The notes under the pieces were generated by a model that was not told where the DNA came from, ran no database searches, and worked only from the letters and a program-made list of their open reading frames with translations. Below are positions 11,913 to 12,930 of a stretch of 12,930 nucleotides of DNA, piece by piece; within the stretch, counting starts at the first letter, position 1; each line of letters starts with the position of its first letter. Source of the stretch: CAYGGE01 sp966250865 (lineage in GTDB: Bacteria > Patescibacteriota > UBA1384 > CAYGGE01); the NCBI GenBank assembly GCA_966250865.1, contig CBINIT010000029.1, forward strand, positions 1 to 12,930. Direction: 5' to 3'. The position numbers were made by a program, and so were the translations under genes.

Positions 11913-12336
11913 TGCTACAGAAAAATCGGGAGAGGGGGCAGTTGTCTTGCTCGGTCTTGATATTGGTCGTAAGCGAACAGGACTTGCTCTCGCTCAAGAT
12001 AACATAACTACTGAACATGAGACGCTAACCTCCCTAGACACACTTATTGATGAAGTCAAACGGATTTGTCAGAATCAAGGCGTAACGACGCTGGTAGTTG
12101 GCTTGCCACTTAATCACGACCATACAGAATCTGAACAATCGGCTTGGGTAAGAGAGTGGGCACAGCGTATTGAGCAAGATCTTCAACTTCCCGTAATTTT
12201 GGAGGACGAATATCTTACCAGCTGGGAGGCACAGCGGCAGCTTAAAGCACTTGGCCTGTCCGATGAGCAGATTAGTCAACGAATCGATGCTCGCAGTGCC
12301 AAGATACTTCTCGACCAGTATCTCGCTAATCAATGA
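11905..12336 (+). CDS. ruvX: Putative Holliday junction resolvase RuvX (YqgF)
   Basis: The 143-residue product fits the RNase H-like YqgF family. Motifs are LGLDIGRKRTGLALA (16-30, with acidic Asp19), VVGLPLN (64-70), EDEYLTSWEA (100-109, with Glu102 at the catalytic position of the usual DERLTT) and IDARSAKILLDQYL (127-140, with Asp128). The three acidic residues would bind metal. The family is described as a junction resolvase and as a 16S rRNA 5'-end processing nuclease, so either role is possible. A short N-terminal extension (MSNATEKSGEGAV) precedes the core. Its start ATGAGTAA overlaps the previous stop by eight bases, and its TGA overlaps the mltG ATG, consistent with translational coupling. 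In many bacteria ruvX lies near mltG, so this order is conserved. Confidence 0.95.
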   Translation: MSNATEKSGEGAVVLLGLDIGRKRTGLALAQDNITTEHETLTSLDTLIDEVKRICQNQGVTTLVVGLPLNHDHTESEQSAWVREWAQRIEQDLQLPVILEDEYLTSWEAQRQLKALGLSDEQISQRIDARSAKILLDQYLANQ

Positions 12337-12930
12337 TGAATATACTAAAGCTATTTATTCGTAGTCTTATTGTCCTTGCCATTGCCTTTAGCCTAGGCAT
12401 TTTTTATGGCTATGGTCGTATTGTTCGGCAGGCTTTACCGATTAGCCAGACAGAAACAATTACGGTTACTGAAGGCGAAGGGCCTCGGGCTATTGCTCAA
12501 AAACTCGTACAAGAAGAGATTCTCGATACTGATCGTTCATTTCTTGCCTTTGTCCTGATCACCGGTAAGCGTAATACGTTTTACCCTGGTGTCTATGAAT
12601 TGCCGCCCGGCTCTTCAATTGCTGATGTCGTACGGATCATGACATCAGGTAAGAAAGATCAGGTAATTGTTCGAATTAAGGAAGGTTCACGGATCAAGGA
12701 TATTGCGGCAGAGGTGGCAAAAAAGCTACCCATTACCGCAGTAGAGTTTGAGGCTTTGGCGTCTGTAGCTCAGTACGAGGGCTATTTGTTCCCAGACACC
12801 TACTACTTCACCAAGGAAACGACCGCCACCCAGATTATTAAGACGATGCGGGACAATTTTGATAAAAAAACAAAGGACCTTGCCTTGACGCCTCAAGATG
12901 GGGTGATGGCGAGTATTGTTGAGCGCGAGG
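12333..12930 (+). CDS. mltG: Endolytic murein transglycosylase MltG, 5' part (runs off window)
   Basis: The frame stays open for 199 codons to the window edge. It begins MMNILKLFIR, then a membrane anchor (about 11-27, SLIVLAIAFSLGIFYGY), a LysM-like region (TITVTEGEGPRAIAQKL, YPGVYELPPGSSIADVV) and the YceG motif EGYLFPDTYYF (149-159). The last visible residues, ASIVERE, contain the expected catalytic glutamate (Glu197 here). MltG cleaves nascent peptidoglycan strands at the outer face of the membrane and sets glycan length. The start is ATG 12333, which overlaps the ruvX stop by four bases (ATGA); the second ATG at 12336 is equally possible. Having mltG downstream of the ftsA-like and J-like genes ties the cluster to the cell wall. 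Confidence 0.94.
   Translation, partial: MMNILKLFIRSLIVLAIAFSLGIFYGYGRIVRQALPISQTETITVTEGEGPRAIAQKLVQEEILDTDRSFLAFVLITGKRNTFYPGVYELPPGSSIADVVRIMTSGKKDQVIVRIKEGSRIKDIAAEVAKKLPITAVEFEALASVAQYEGYLFPDTYYFTKETTATQIIKTMRDNFDKKTKDLALTPQDGVMASIVERE

Noticed and set aside
1..12930. Alternative genetic code (UGA read as Gly, code 25)
   Set aside because: UGA ends the genes at 2519, 3291 and 12336 at the family-expected lengths, and no conserved domain needs read-through of UGA.
1..12930. CRISPR array or insertion sequence
   Set aside because: No regularly spaced direct repeats and no transposase or terminal inverted repeats were found. The only direct repeats are the tRNA 3' copy and the two 10-mers.

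Overview
The window looks like chromosome from a bacterium of the Candidate Phyla Radiation (Patescibacteria), most likely a Saccharibacteria (TM7) relative. This rests on gene style and has not been tested with a search. The pointers are a kinase-only riboflavin kinase, a very short J-domain protein next to dnaK, many small membrane proteins, and an FtsA-like ATPase followed by a membrane-anchored baseplate-J-like protein, ruvX and mltG. UGA serves as a normal stop codon for several genes, so this is not a code-25 lineage (Gracilibacteria/SR1). Coding density is high, and adjacent genes often overlap by 4-8 bases.

Bases 1-2100 hold the 3' end of dnaK, a lipoprotein with two similar WW-containing units, and a DnaJ-like co-chaperone reduced to J domain, G/F linker and one C-terminal beta-domain. 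Bases 2100-3650 hold a small three-helix membrane protein, tRNA-Arg(UCU), tRNA-His(GUG), the riboflavin kinase, and a second tRNA run: Arg(UCG), Lys(CUU), Glu(UUC). All five tRNAs encode CCA. Between tRNA-Arg(UCU) and tRNA-His lies a short non-coding insert bounded by a perfect copy of the tRNA-Arg 3' end, resembling the scar of an integration or tandem duplication.

Bases 3650-6900 hold a small anchored acidic protein (minus), a DEDDh exonuclease (plus), then on the minus strand a Nudix hydrolase, an MFS transporter and a DUF378 membrane protein. Bases 6900-8810 hold inorganic pyrophosphatase with its own promoter and terminator, then a two-gene unit: a 45-residue DUF3096-like membrane peptide and a membrane-anchored coiled-coil protein with an HExxH metalloprotease-like motif.

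Bases 8850 to the end form one tightly packed cluster: FtsA-like actin-fold ATPase, baseplate-J-like membrane protein, ruvX and mltG (cut by the window edge). It combines a probable cytoskeletal or division ATPase, a surface protein of unknown role and a peptidoglycan-cleaving enzyme, so it is the best candidate here for an undescribed envelope or division module.

Promoters repeatedly match an extended -10 (TGn then a TATACT-like hexamer). Two genes, the exonuclease and the baseplate-J-like protein, have a -10 element so close to the ATG, with no Shine-Dalgarno (SD), that leaderless mRNAs are predicted. Apart from the tRNA-Arg scar I see no insertion sequence, transposase, integrase or CRISPR array.
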